In this document: one piece after another, positions 1-8,619 of the stretch
How the letters are laid out: each line of letters starts with the position of its first letter
Position numbering within the stretch: the stretch's first letter is position 1
Assembly: GCF_018861735.1 (NCBI RefSeq)
Contig: NZ_JAHLEB010000007.1
Span: forward strand, 62,001 to 126,000
Direction of reading: 5' to 3'
Length of the DNA stretch: 64,000 bases
Source of the DNA: Clostridium lacusfryxellense
GTDB taxonomy: Bacteria; Bacillota; Clostridia; Clostridiales; Clostridiaceae
Translations under genes and position numbers: made by a program
Notes under the pieces: model-generated
Told to the model about the DNA's origin: nothing
Databases searched by the model: none
What the model saw: only the letters and a program-made list of their open reading frames with translations

Positions 1-852
1 ATTAGTCAAAATACAAAAACAATAGGAATAATAGTTCCGAGTATAAACAATCTTTTTTTTCCAACTGTAATTAAAGCTATTGAATATGAACTTAGAATAA
101 AAGGTTATTCTATTTATTTATGTGATACGGATGAGAATGCTAGCGAAGAAGTAAAATATATAAAATCTCTAATGGGCAGGCAGGTAGACGGAATTATACT
201 TATTGATCCGAAAACAGAAAATATGAAAAATGGTTTTTATGAGACCGTGGGAAAAGATGTACCACTTGTATCAATAAATGGATACAATAATAACATAAAT
301 TGTAATTTCGTGCTTAACGATGAAGCTGGTGGTGCAAGACAAGTTATGTCATATCTTTTAGAACTTGGACATAAGAATATAGTTTTTGTAAGAGGCAAGG
401 AAAGTTATTCATATGATATAAAAGAAGATGTTTATAATAAATTCATGGACGAGCATAATTTAACAAACCAAAAGAAAATTATAGATATCGGTGAAGGCAA
501 TAGTAATGAAACCGTTGAAGGTACAATGAATATATTGAGTATAGAATTATCTAAACTAAAGGGACCAATAGCTGTTTTTGCTTGCAATGATTTAATGGCT
601 CTTGGAGTTTTGAATGCTTGTAAAATAATTAATCTAAATGTACCTAGGGATGTTTCTATAATAGGTTTTGACAATATTTGCATTTCAAACATGGTTGAAC
701 CAAAGATTACAACAGTTGATCAAAATATGTATTTACTTGGAGAGCATGCTTCAAAGATGTTACTTAACTTAATTGAAAGTAATAACTCAAAAGTTAGTAG
801 AATTGAGTTGAAAACACAACTTATTATCAGAAATAGTTGTCATGCTATTTAA
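1..852 (+). CDS. LacI/GalR-family transcriptional regulator, C-terminal part (5' end outside window)
   Basis: The frame is open from base 1 to the TAA at 850-852, giving 283 residues without the start. The visible part is the periplasmic-binding-protein-like effector domain of LacI/GalR repressors: it opens with a TIGIIVPSINNLFF-type strand-turn, contains a GRQVDGIILI segment, and carries the family signature IIGFDN near the C-terminus. The N-terminal helix-turn-helix (about 55-60 residues) lies upstream of the window. The effector is probably a small molecule such as a sugar, but it cannot be named from this fragment. A strong terminator follows directly. LacI-operator-like sites lie downstream, but no link to this regulator is shown. 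Confidence 0.88.
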   Translation: MSQNTKTIGIIVPSINNLFFPTVIKAIEYELRIKGYSIYLCDTDENASEEVKYIKSLMGRQVDGIILIDPKTENMKNGFYETVGKDVPLVSINGYNNNINCNFVLNDEAGGARQVMSYLLELGHKNIVFVRGKESYSYDIKEDVYNKFMDEHNLTNQKKIIDIGEGNSNETVEGTMNILSIELSKLKGPIAVFACNDLMALGVLNACKIINLNVPRDVSIIGFDNICISNMVEPKITTVDQNMYLLGEHASKMLLNLIESNNSKVSRIELKTQLIIRNSCHAI

Positions 853-860
853 AATTCTCT

Positions 861-905
861 AAAACATTAACCACAATTTTTATTGTGGTTAATGTTTTAT
901 TTTTT
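861..905 (+). terminator. Intrinsic terminator after the LacI-family gene
   Basis: Sixteen-base arms 861-876 and 883-898 pair perfectly around a 6-nt loop and are followed by a T-rich run. The structure lies 8 nt after the stop codon. Confidence 0.9.
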
Positions 906-1019
906 TATTAGTACACTACAATATTTAGTAACATTATTAAATAAAAACATATATAGTTTAAATTGGAGTTGACAAGAAATTACATAGAATAGCAAAAAAG
1001 TTTATGATATATTATATTA

Positions 1020-1034
1020 AGAAAACGTTTGCGA
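1020..1034. promoter_or_regulatory. LacI/CcpA-type operator-like site upstream of the chemoreceptor gene
   Basis: The core AAAACGTTTGC resembles the cre/LacI-family operator (TGWAAACGTTWNCA-like) with mismatches at both ends. It lies about 75 bp before the chemoreceptor start. Motif resemblance is the only evidence. Confidence 0.3.
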
Positions 1035-1109
1035 CGTACAACGTAAATTCTAATGTATAAAGTATCTACAGGTTTTTATAAAAGGTAAACCAGGGGGGCA
1101 TAAAATCAA

Positions 1110-2885
1110 ATGAAAAAGATTAGTACTAAAATAGTTTTAATTGCTATCTCAATTGTAGTTTGTACTGCACTAATAATTGGGTCATTTGTTGCGTTTCAAA
1201 ATTACAATACTAATTCTAAAATAACTGCTAAGTTAGAAAAAACTATGAGAAGTAATTTTGATCTTCAAATAAAATATCAGGTTGAAACAGTAATAGGGTT
1301 GCTAAGTTCAGTAAACCAAAAGGTTGAGAATGGTCAAAGTACAATTGAAGAAGGTAAGTTTGAAGCAAAAACATTATTAAGAGGCCTTAAATATGGGCAA
1401 GATGGTTTTTTTACAGTAGACACTGAAGAGGGGATTAATGTTGTATCAAATGGTACATCTGAAGAAGGTAAAAATCGTCTTGATAGTAAAGATGCAAGTG
1501 GTAAGTTATATATAAAAGATATTATAGCTCAAGGAATGAAAGAAAATGGAGGATATTCTGATTATTCGTTCCCAAAGGTTTCACAAACAAATCCGCTTCC
1601 AAAGAGGGGATATAGTCTCGAATTTATACCATTTAAATGGATAATTAGCACTGGTAATTATGTTAATGATATAAATATCACCATTGAGGCAAACAAGAAG
1701 GAACTTCAAGATGATTTTATTCAAGGAGTGGGTATACTTTTAGGAATAATATTAATCTTAATAGTTTTGTCTTCTACTGTTGCATATTACTTTAGTAAAA
1801 AGATAACTAAACCAATACTTCTAGTAAAAGAACTAGTAGATAAGACAGCGAATTTTGATTTATCTATTGAAAACAGATTTGAAGTATTAAAAAATTACAA
1901 AGACGAAACTGGAGAAATTGCTAAATCTGCTCTTAATTTAAGGTCCGAACTTAGAAACATTGTCAAACTCATTAAGAGTGATTCAAATGATGTTTTAAAT
2001 TTTGCACAAGGACTATCAATATCTACAGGGGAAACAGTTATTTCTATACAAGGGGTTACTCAAACTGTTGAGGAACTTGCAAATGGGTGTAATTCACAAG
2101 CTAAAGATGCACAGGAAAGTGTAGAAAAGTTAAATGGTTTGTCAAGCGAAATTGACATTACTGTTGATAGCGCTATAAAGGCAAAAGTGTTTTCACAGGA
2201 AGTTAAAGGAATTAATAAATCAAGCAAGGACACATTTAAGGTGTTAAAAGTTAAGCTTGTTCAAAACAACTCAGCAACAATGGAGGTCTCAAGTAATATT
2301 GAAATTCTTTCAACAAAATCAGAATCTATTGGCAAGATAGTAAGTGCAATTGAGGCAATAGCAGCTCAAACTAATCTACTTGCACTAAATGCAGCCATTG
2401 AAGCTGCAAGGGCAGGGGAAGCTGGCAAGGGATTTGCCGTAGTGGCAGATGAAGTAAGAAAGCTAGCGGAACAAACCGCATCTTCAACTAAAGAAATTGG
2501 GATGGTGGTTAATGAAATTCAAAAGGAAATTATGAATTCTAAAACAAGTATGAGGGTAGGCGAAGGATTAGTAAGTGAGGTAGATGTTGCAATTGTTGAC
2601 ACTGATAAAGCGTTCTCTTTAATCGAGGAATCAATAGATAATGCATTGATTAAAATTACGCAGCTTACTGAGAATGTGTTGAAAATTGCTGAGGATAAAA
2701 ATGAAGTTATACGTTTTATTGAATGTATTTCGGCGGTTTCGGAGGAAGCTGCCGCTGCAACGCAAGAGGTTTCTGCATCAATGGATTTACAATCTGAGAG
2801 TATGGAGAAAATTTCAACTACTAGTGAAGAATTAAAGACTATTTCAAATAGCTTAGAAAATTTGGTGAATAAATTTAAAATTTAA
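1110..2885 (+). CDS. Methyl-accepting chemotaxis protein with single Cache sensor domain
   Basis: Transmembrane chemoreceptor of 591 residues that would signal to CheA/CheW. Order: TM1 (about residues 7-29), extracellular sCache-type domain (about 35-195; [13 protein letters not shown], then a wpK-like stretch and [12 protein letters not shown]), TM2 (about 205-227), HAMP (about 228-285) and a coiled-coil signalling domain. The hairpin tip around residues 415-455 has the highly conserved [18 protein letters not shown] and [18 protein letters not shown]. Start is ATG at 1110 behind AGGGGGG (1092-1097). Cache domains often bind small carboxylates or amino acids, but the ligand is unknown. It appears monocistronic, with its own terminator. 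Confidence 0.95.
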   Translation: MKKISTKIVLIAISIVVCTALIIGSFVAFQNYNTNSKITAKLEKTMRSNFDLQIKYQVETVIGLLSSVNQKVENGQSTIEEGKFEAKTLLRGLKYGQDGFFTVDTEEGINVVSNGTSEEGKNRLDSKDASGKLYIKDIIAQGMKENGGYSDYSFPKVSQTNPLPKRGYSLEFIPFKWIISTGNYVNDINITIEANKKELQDDFIQGVGILLGIILILIVLSSTVAYYFSKKITKPILLVKELVDKTANFDLSIENRFEVLKNYKDETGEIAKSALNLRSELRNIVKLIKSDSNDVLNFAQGLSISTGETVISIQGVTQTVEELANGCNSQAKDAQESVEKLNGLSSEIDITVDSAIKAKVFSQEVKGINKSSKDTFKVLKVKLVQNNSATMEVSSNIEILSTKSESIGKIVSAIEAIAAQTNLLALNAAIEAARAGEAGKGFAVVADEVRKLAEQTASSTKEIGMVVNEIQKEIMNSKTSMRVGEGLVSEVDVAIVDTDKAFSLIEESIDNALIKITQLTENVLKIAEDKNEVIRFIECISAVSEEAAAATQEVSASMDLQSESMEKISTTSEELKTISNSLENLVNKFKI

Positions 2886-2892
2886 TCCCAAT

Positions 2893-2930
2893 AGACCTTA
2901 AAGATGTTAGTCTTTAAGGTCTGTTTTTTT
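2893..2930 (+). terminator. Intrinsic terminator after the chemoreceptor gene
   Basis: Twelve-base arms 2893-2904 and 2911-2922 pair around a 6-nt loop and are followed by a run of T. Confidence 0.9.
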
Positions 2931-3023
2931 ATAAAAATATTATTGTTTACAATTATGAAACAATAAATTTACAAAAATATGAGTCTTAAGGGAAAGTTTG
3001 TATATTTAAAAAAAGGTATTTTG

Positions 3024-3032
3024 TGTTATAAT
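3024..3032 (+). promoter_or_regulatory. Extended -10 promoter element for the DUF4041 gene
   Basis: TGTTATAAT (3024-3032) is an extended -10. No good -35 lies at 16-18 bp, as is usual for extended -10 promoters. It is 33 bp before the ATG. Confidence 0.55.
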
Positions 3033-3064
3033 GTAGATTGTTAAAGAAATAAGGAGGGTTTACA

Positions 3065-4057
3065 ATGGCAATACTTACGTCTATTAAGGATGCACTAAAC
3101 GCAAAGCAATATAAAACTGAGATTGAAAATTTAATTGAGGCTAATAAAAATTTGAAGTATATAAAACTAACTCCATCACAAATGGGGATGAGCCAAATAT
3201 TATCTAGAACTAAAGAACTTGAAATTGAACTTGAAGGATATAATAATTTAATTGAGACTAAAACAAAAGATATAGAAGAACTCAAATTGGAATATAATAA
3301 CCAAGCAAAATATCAATCAAAAGAATTTGAAGAAAAATTAAGTGAATATGATAATTTAATTGAACAAAAAAGAAAAGAGCTCGAAGATAAATCAGCAGAG
3401 TATGACGAGTTTAAAGAAAATAAAAGTAAGGAATACGAAGATTTAATTGGATTAAAATCTAATGAACTTAATGATAAATCTAATGAATTTGAAACCTTAA
3501 TTGATACTAAAACTAAATCTATTGATGAACTTAATGTTCAATACAATAACTTAAAAACATCTGTAGATAGTTTGAAGACTCAAGTAATAAACTTAGATGC
3601 TGAAGTTTTAATGCAAAGTTTTGGAATTTCTAAACCTAAATACAATTTATTGGACACTGAAAAATCCTCTAAAATGCTTGAAGATATTAGAGAAAAGCAA
3701 ATGGGAATGATTAAATCTAAAGAAGCTATAGAATTTAAGCAATGGGTTATTAATGGAAATTTAAAAGAAGATAGTCAAATAGTGGATGATAAGTCAGAAG
3801 ATATGGTGAAACTAGTACTAAGGATCTTCAATGATGAGTGTGATGCTATAATTGATAAAGTAAAATATAGCAATGTAGAGGTAATAGAGAATATAATTAA
3901 AAAATTCTTCGGTGATTTAAATAAACTTGGCAATATAACACAGGTTAAGATATCTCCTAAGTTTTTTAATACTAAAATAGAAGAACTTTACCTTGCTTAT
4001 GAATACAAACTAAAAAAACAAGAAGAAAAAGAAGAACAAAGAAGAATGGCAGAATAA
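3065..4057 (+). CDS. Stand-alone DUF4041 (SNIPE-associated) coiled-coil protein lacking a nuclease domain
   Basis: Soluble 330-residue protein. About residues 15-185 are heptad-rich coiled coil with imperfect repeats of roughly 20-25 residues (EYDNLIEQKRKELEDKSAEY-like). The rest matches my memory of the DUF4041 family (PF13250): QSFGISKPKYN, a DIREKQMGMIKSKEA helix, LRIFNDECDAIIDKVKYSN, IEELYLAYEYKLKKQEEKEE. In most family members this helix runs into a C-terminal GIY-YIG/T5orf172 nuclease domain, and some carry an N-terminal membrane segment (the anti-phage SNIPE architecture). Here the protein stops at EEQRRMAE and a hairpin follows, so neither is present. Good RBS AAGGAGG before ATG 3065. 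Function unknown: a nuclease-less accessory or regulator, or a trimmed derivative. Confidence 0.8.
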   Translation: MAILTSIKDALNAKQYKTEIENLIEANKNLKYIKLTPSQMGMSQILSRTKELEIELEGYNNLIETKTKDIEELKLEYNNQAKYQSKEFEEKLSEYDNLIEQKRKELEDKSAEYDEFKENKSKEYEDLIGLKSNELNDKSNEFETLIDTKTKSIDELNVQYNNLKTSVDSLKTQVINLDAEVLMQSFGISKPKYNLLDTEKSSKMLEDIREKQMGMIKSKEAIEFKQWVINGNLKEDSQIVDDKSEDMVKLVLRIFNDECDAIIDKVKYSNVEVIENIIKKFFGDLNKLGNITQVKISPKFFNTKIEELYLAYEYKLKKQEEKEEQRRMAE

Positions 4058-4073
4058 TACTTAACTATTTTTA

Positions 4074-4102
4074 AAAGGCCTATGCATTTTGCATAGGCCT
4101 TT
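4074..4102 (+). terminator. Hairpin after the DUF4041 gene
   Basis: Arms AAAGGCCTATGC and GCATAGGCCTTT (4074-4085, 4091-4102) pair fully around a short T loop. The downstream T-tract is short, so termination strength is uncertain. Confidence 0.6.
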
Positions 4103-4157
4103 ACTTGTGCGATAACGTAATTAACAATTAAAATAAAAAACATAATTTACACTATTT

Positions 4158-4182
4158 AAGTAAACGTTCCAAGTGTTATAAT
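4158..4182 (+). promoter_or_regulatory. Extended -10 promoter with a cre-like site for the PBP gene
   Basis: TGTTATAAT at 4174-4182 is an extended -10. AAGTAAACGTTCCAA (4158-4172) immediately upstream is a cre/LacI-operator-like core. The overlap would allow repression, but only motif similarity supports this. Confidence 0.4.
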
Positions 4183-4202
4183 AAGTAGGAGGTGATAAAA
4201 AA

Positions 4203-6272
4203 ATGTCAAAAAAGAATCTGAAGATAATTTTGTTTGTTATATTAGGCATTATATTAGTAATATTAGGGGTATTTATGTTTAACATTTTTACAAAAGGTGA
4301 GAGTGCAACTAAAACATTCAATACATATAAGAATAACTGGGTAAAGCAGGACTATAAAAGTATGTATAACTTGCTTTCATCGGAAACTAAAAAAACAGTT
4401 ACACAAAAGCAATTTGTGGATAAATACACTGCCATTTATAGTGGAATAGAAGCAAAAAACATATCAATTAAAGTTGAAAATGAGGATCAAATTAAGGAAG
4501 GAAACAAAAAAAATATTAACATACCATTTTCTATAGATATGGATACAACTGCGGGAAAATTAACGATGCCTGGATATAAAGCATCTATGGTAAAGGAAAA
4601 AATTGATAATAAAAAGCAGTGGACAATAGTTTGGGATGAGAAAATGATATTCCCTAGTATGGAAACTGGTGACAAGGTTAGGATAACTCCAGACTTAGCT
4701 GTACGAGGGGAAATTATCGATAGAGATGGAAAAGGACTTGCAATAAATGGCACGATGAATACCGTTGGTATTCACCCTAGTAGGTTTAATGCAAATAAGG
4801 AAACTAACATATCTGAAATGGCAAAGATATTAGATATTGATGTTTCTTTAATAGAAGATAAACTAAAAGCTAATTCAAATCCTGAGCAACTTGTACCGAT
4901 TGTTAATATATTAAGTAGTGAAACAGCAAAAAAAGATGGACTTGATAAACTTATAGGTGTAAATGTAGTACCAACTACAGGAAGGGTTTATCCAGGTGGA
5001 GAAGCATTTGGGGCACTTATAGGTTACATTAGACCAATAACTGCAGAAGAACTAAAAAAGAACGCTAACAAGGGGTATAGCTCTGTGAGTTTAATAGGTG
5101 CAAAAGGGCTAGAGCAGGTTAATGAAGATAGACTTAAGGGAGAAAATGGAGCAACAATATATATATCCAAAGTAAAGGATGATAGTAAAGTTGTAATTCT
5201 TAAAAAAGAATCCAAAGCTGGTGAAAATATAAAATTATCAGTAAATACTGATTTGCAGAAGAAAATATATGAAGGAATGAAAAAAGAGCCAGGAGCCTCT
5301 GCTGCAATAAATCCAAAAACTGGAGAAGTATTGGCTTTAGTAAGTTCACCGTCATTTGATTCAAATGCTTATACCACATATAAATCTAATGCTCAACTTT
5401 TAGCATGGAAAAATGAAAGTGCTAAGGAACCATTTAAAAATAGATTTAGTGCTGCTTATTCACCGGGATCTACATTTAAATTAATAACAGCTGCAATTGG
5501 ATTAGATAATGGGAAGATAAAACCTGATGAACTTGTAGGTATAACAGGAAAAAAATGGCAACTGGATGGCTCATGGGGACCACATATGGTTACTAGAGTT
5601 AATGATAAGGTAAGCTCAGTGAATTTAAACAGTGCATTTGTGTATTCTGATAATATATACTTTGCAAAGTCAGCAATTAATATTGGCGCTGAGGAATTTA
5701 TAAAAGGAAGTAATAAATTTGGAATAGGTGAAAAGCTTCCAATAGGTTATCCTATAGCAAATTCACAAATAGCAAATGGTAACAAAATTAAAAACGACTC
5801 GGCACTTGCAGATACTGGGTATGGTCAAGGAGAAGTCCTAATGAGTCCACTCCAACTTGCACTTTCTTATAGCGCAGTGGTTAACGATGGAACTATTATG
5901 TCACCAACTTTAGAGTTCTTTAATGAAAAGGTAACATCTAAGGTATGGAAAGAAAGTGTAATATCTAAGGATAATATAAACATTATAAAAAATGATCTAA
6001 CTGCAGTTATTGAGGACCCAAATGGTACTGCACATGATGTGAAAATTGATGGGGTAGCTCTTGCAGGTAAAACGGGAACAGCAGAGCTTAAAAAAGATGA
6101 CAGCGATACAACAGGAAAAGAAAATGGGTGGTTTGTATGTATGGATACAGCTAATCCTAAAATAGTAGTATCCATGTTAATTGAAGATGTAAAAGATAAA
6201 CACGGAAGTCACTTTGTTACGCCAATGGTAAAAGGTGTAATGGATTATTACATGCATAGTGAAGTGAAGTAG
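4203..6272 (+). CDS. Class B penicillin-binding protein (MecA-like N-terminal domain, transpeptidase)
   Basis: Membrane-anchored peptidoglycan transpeptidase of 689 residues. Order: TM anchor about 8-27, NTF2-like MecA_N domain about 35-150, PBP dimerisation domain about 155-340, transpeptidase about 350-685. All three active-site motifs are present: S423-T-F-K426, S482-D-N484 and K623-T-G625. The domain order is that of Bacillus PBP3 and staphylococcal PBP2a relatives, a subgroup often tolerant to beta-lactams, though resistance cannot be read from this. Start is ATG 4203 behind AGGAGGTG. Single-gene unit with its own terminator. Confidence 0.95.
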   Translation: MSKKNLKIILFVILGIILVILGVFMFNIFTKGESATKTFNTYKNNWVKQDYKSMYNLLSSETKKTVTQKQFVDKYTAIYSGIEAKNISIKVENEDQIKEGNKKNINIPFSIDMDTTAGKLTMPGYKASMVKEKIDNKKQWTIVWDEKMIFPSMETGDKVRITPDLAVRGEIIDRDGKGLAINGTMNTVGIHPSRFNANKETNISEMAKILDIDVSLIEDKLKANSNPEQLVPIVNILSSETAKKDGLDKLIGVNVVPTTGRVYPGGEAFGALIGYIRPITAEELKKNANKGYSSVSLIGAKGLEQVNEDRLKGENGATIYISKVKDDSKVVILKKESKAGENIKLSVNTDLQKKIYEGMKKEPGASAAINPKTGEVLALVSSPSFDSNAYTTYKSNAQLLAWKNESAKEPFKNRFSAAYSPGSTFKLITAAIGLDNGKIKPDELVGITGKKWQLDGSWGPHMVTRVNDKVSSVNLNSAFVYSDNIYFAKSAINIGAEEFIKGSNKFGIGEKLPIGYPIANSQIANGNKIKNDSALADTGYGQGEVLMSPLQLALSYSAVVNDGTIMSPTLEFFNEKVTSKVWKESVISKDNINIIKNDLTAVIEDPNGTAHDVKIDGVALAGKTGTAELKKDDSDTTGKENGWFVCMDTANPKIVVSMLIEDVKDKHGSHFVTPMVKGVMDYYMHSEVK

Positions 6273-6283
6273 CTTTAATCATG

Positions 6284-6327
6284 AAAAAAACTAGTAATCT
6301 TCAATAATGAAGATTACTAGTTTTTTT
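6284..6327. terminator. Bidirectional terminator between the PBP gene and the convergent PLP enzyme gene
   Basis: Arms 6291-6302 and 6309-6320 pair perfectly. They are flanked by an A-run (6284-6290) and a T-run (6321-6327), so the structure can terminate both strands. Confidence 0.9.
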
Positions 6328-6359
6328 AATTTGTGGGTGTAATGTAAGTAGTATATATA

Positions 6360-7538
6360 CTATAATTTACATTTTTTAAGTGCTTGTTCTATATCGGAAA
6401 TTATATCATCTGATGCCTCAAGGCCAACACTAAATCTTAGATGTCCATTTTTAAATTCATTTGGATAGAAATGATTTCTCTCATCTGTTGGACCTGTATA
6501 AACTATAAGACTTTCATCGTGACCAATAGATACAGCAGAAATTATAAGTTCTAAAGAATTTACAAATTTGTTATGTGTTTTAACGTCAGCTTTAAGACCA
6601 AAGGATATCACTCCTGAGAATGCACTCATCTGTTTTTTTGCTAGTTCATGTTGTGGATGGCTTTTTAGTCCTGGATAGGCAACAAAACTTACTGATGGAC
6701 TAGCTTCTAAAAATTCAGCTATTCTTAAAGCACTTTTACTGTGCTGTTCCATCCTAAGAGGTAATGTAACAGCACCTCTCATTATTAGCCAAGCATTGAA
6801 TGGACTTATAGACCCACCCATATTTACCATAGCTTGACGTTTGATTTTGTCTATTAATACTTTATTTCCTATTACAGCGCCGCCCATAGCATCCCCATGT
6901 CCATTAATGTATTTTGTTAGGCTATGAATAACTAAATCAGCTCCAAGGGATAAAGGCCTTTGAAGATAAGGTGTTGCAAAAGTACTATCAACACTTAAAA
7001 GTATGCCTGCGGCTTTTGCTATTTTCGATATTTCTTCTATATCACTTATTCTAGTAGTAGGATTTCCAGGAGTTTCTATATGTATAAGTTTGGTGTTTGG
7101 TCTTATAGCATCCTTTATTTCTTGTAAATTTGATGTATCTACTAATGTAACTTCTATACCATATTTATCAGGAAAATATTCATTAAGTAGTCTATAAACA
7201 GCAACATAAGAAACATTTGTACAAATTATATGTGAATCTGAGGTTAGAAAAGTAAAAAAAACTCCAGATAATGCAGCTACACCTGTAGCAAGTACCACAC
7301 AATCTTCTCCTCCCTCTAGAACTGCGAGTTTCTCCTGCAAATATATTTGATTTGCTGATGTTGTTCTAGTGTAAATAAGTTCATCAGTACCACTCCAATC
7401 AAGTGTGGATGCATCATTAGGTAACCTATAGCTATTTGCCATTGTAATTGGTCTTCGTATAGCCCCTGTTTCTTTGTCAATATCATTTCCGGCATGAACA
7501 CAATTTGTTATAAAGTTTGAATAACGTTTGTTAGTCAT
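6360..7538 (-). CDS. Cys/Met-metabolism PLP-dependent enzyme (trans-sulfuration family)
   Basis: Fold-type I PLP enzyme of the cystathionine gamma-synthase / cystathionine lyase / methionine gamma-lyase / O-acylhomoserine sulfhydrylase family, 392 residues, normal length. Visible: PLP lysine K209 in SLTKYINGHGD, D184 in SVDSTFATP, Y57/R59 of the neighbouring-subunit phosphate clamp (YTRTT), and Y111 where most members have YGGTY. The clamp region reads TSANQ where most members have GNPT, so this is a divergent branch. The reaction within the family cannot be assigned safely. Start ATG 7538 lies behind AGGGGG. Expressed alone from a consensus promoter. No SAM riboswitch or T-box was seen in its leader. 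Confidence 0.88.
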   Translation of the reverse strand: MTNKRYSNFITNCVHAGNDIDKETGAIRRPITMANSYRLPNDASTLDWSGTDELIYTRTTSANQIYLQEKLAVLEGGEDCVVLATGVAALSGVFFTFLTSDSHIICTNVSYVAVYRLLNEYFPDKYGIEVTLVDTSNLQEIKDAIRPNTKLIHIETPGNPTTRISDIEEISKIAKAAGILLSVDSTFATPYLQRPLSLGADLVIHSLTKYINGHGDAMGGAVIGNKVLIDKIKRQAMVNMGGSISPFNAWLIMRGAVTLPLRMEQHSKSALRIAEFLEASPSVSFVAYPGLKSHPQHELAKKQMSAFSGVISFGLKADVKTHNKFVNSLELIISAVSIGHDESLIVYTGPTDERNHFYPNEFKNGHLRFSVGLEASDDIISDIEQALKKCKL

Positions 7539-7584
7539 TACAATTCCCCCTTAACCAATATGAATAATATTTTTTATTAACAAG

Positions 7585-7613
7585 ATTATAAGTCTATTAG
7601 GAGGGTGTGTCAA
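7585..7613 (-). promoter_or_regulatory. Consensus sigma-A promoter for the PLP enzyme gene
   Basis: On the minus strand: TTGACA (7608-7613), 17-bp spacer, TATAAT (7585-7590), a full consensus match about 47 bp upstream of the start codon. Confidence 0.85.
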
Positions 7614-7731
7614 TATCTTAATATTTTAAGCACTTTATTATATGCAAAAGTTAAATATTATGGTACATTGAATATGTCGGAATATTTTTATAATAAACAG
7701 CTATAGTGTTTTAAGATGAGGAGGATGAAAT

Positions 7732-8571
7732 ATGGATTTAGATTTAAAGTTTCAAAACCTAAAGAATAACATTAAGAGATTAGGAAGTGTAGCAATAGCA
7801 TATTCAGGTGGGGTTGATAGTACATTTCTTTTAAAGGTAGCAGCTGATGTGCTAGGTGATAAAGTTATAGCAATTACTGCAAAATCAACAACATATCCAG
7901 AAAGAGAATTTAAAGAAGCTGTTAAATATATTGGAGACATTGGAGCAAAACACATAGTTATAATTTCTGAGGAATTAGAAATTGAAGGGTTTGCTAAAAA
8001 CCCTATTGATAGATGTTATTTCTGTAAAAAGGAACTTTTTTCAAAAGTAAGAAAAGTTGCTGATGATAATAATATTAACGCAGTTTTGGATGGATCAAAT
8101 GCCGATGATGTTTCCGATTTTAGACCAGGTATGAAGGCAGCTAATGAATTAAAAGTTATTAGTCCTTTAAAGGATGCTGGGCTTACAAAAGATAATATAA
8201 GAGAATTATCTAAGAATTTAGGACTACCGACTTGGAACAAACCTGCTTTTGCATGTTTATCTTCAAGATTCCCTTATGGTAATGAGATAACAGTTGAAAA
8301 GTTAAGTATGGTTGAAAGAGCAGAACAGTTTTTAATGGATTTAGGATTTAGACAAATACGGGTAAGACATCATGGAGATATAGCAAGAGTTGAGGTTAAT
8401 GCCCAGGAAAGAAATAAATTTTTTGACATTGAACTTATGGATAAGGTTGCAAATGAATTAAAAAGTTTCGGATTTAAATATGTAACCCTTGATTTATTAG
8501 GATATAGAACAGGTAGTATGAATGAAGTACTAAGTGAAAAAGAAAAGAATTCAGCAAAAGCTCTTGATTAA
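7732..8571 (+). CDS. larE: ATP-dependent sacrificial sulfur transferase LarE
   Basis: LarE installs sulfur into the nicotinic-acid-derived nickel-pincer (NPN) cofactor precursor of lactate racemase. 279 residues. The N-terminal PP-loop ATPase motif SGGVDS is at 25-30. The conserved sulfur-donor region PAFACLSSRFPYG places Cys175, equivalent to the sacrificial Cys176 of Lactiplantibacillus plantarum LarE. A CxxC pair (Cys95, Cys98 in DRCYFCKKEL) is also present; LarE proteins with CxxC plus the third Cys have been described as [4Fe-4S]-dependent, catalytic rather than sacrificial. Start ATG 7732 behind GAGGAGG. Convergent with larA. No larB or larC in this window. Confidence 0.93.
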   Translation: MDLDLKFQNLKNNIKRLGSVAIAYSGGVDSTFLLKVAADVLGDKVIAITAKSTTYPEREFKEAVKYIGDIGAKHIVIISEELEIEGFAKNPIDRCYFCKKELFSKVRKVADDNNINAVLDGSNADDVSDFRPGMKAANELKVISPLKDAGLTKDNIRELSKNLGLPTWNKPAFACLSSRFPYGNEITVEKLSMVERAEQFLMDLGFRQIRVRHHGDIARVEVNAQERNKFFDIELMDKVANELKSFGFKYVTLDLLGYRTGSMNEVLSEKEKNSAKALD

Positions 8572-8588
8572 CATCAAGAGCTTTTTTT
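8559..8588 (+). terminator. Intrinsic terminator overlapping the larE stop codon
   Basis: Arms 8559-8568 and 8573-8582 pair around a 4-nt loop that contains most of the larE stop codon. A T-run follows to 8588. Confidence 0.88.
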
Positions 8589-8619
8589 ATTATCCAATCC
8601 TTTTTTATAAATTATTGAT

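Noticed and set aside
969-1008. TTGACA at 969-974 with TATGAT at 1003-1008 as a promoter for the chemoreceptor
   Set aside because: The spacing of 28 bp is far too long for a sigma-A promoter.
3241-3560. Direct DNA repeats inside the DUF4041 gene suggesting a minisatellite
   Set aside because: Similarity is at the heptad/coiled-coil protein level and the DNA units are diverged; no tandem array.
7539-7731. Possible SAM riboswitch or T-box controlling the Cys/Met enzyme
   Set aside because: The region has a consensus promoter 47 bp from the start codon, leaving no room for a structured leader.
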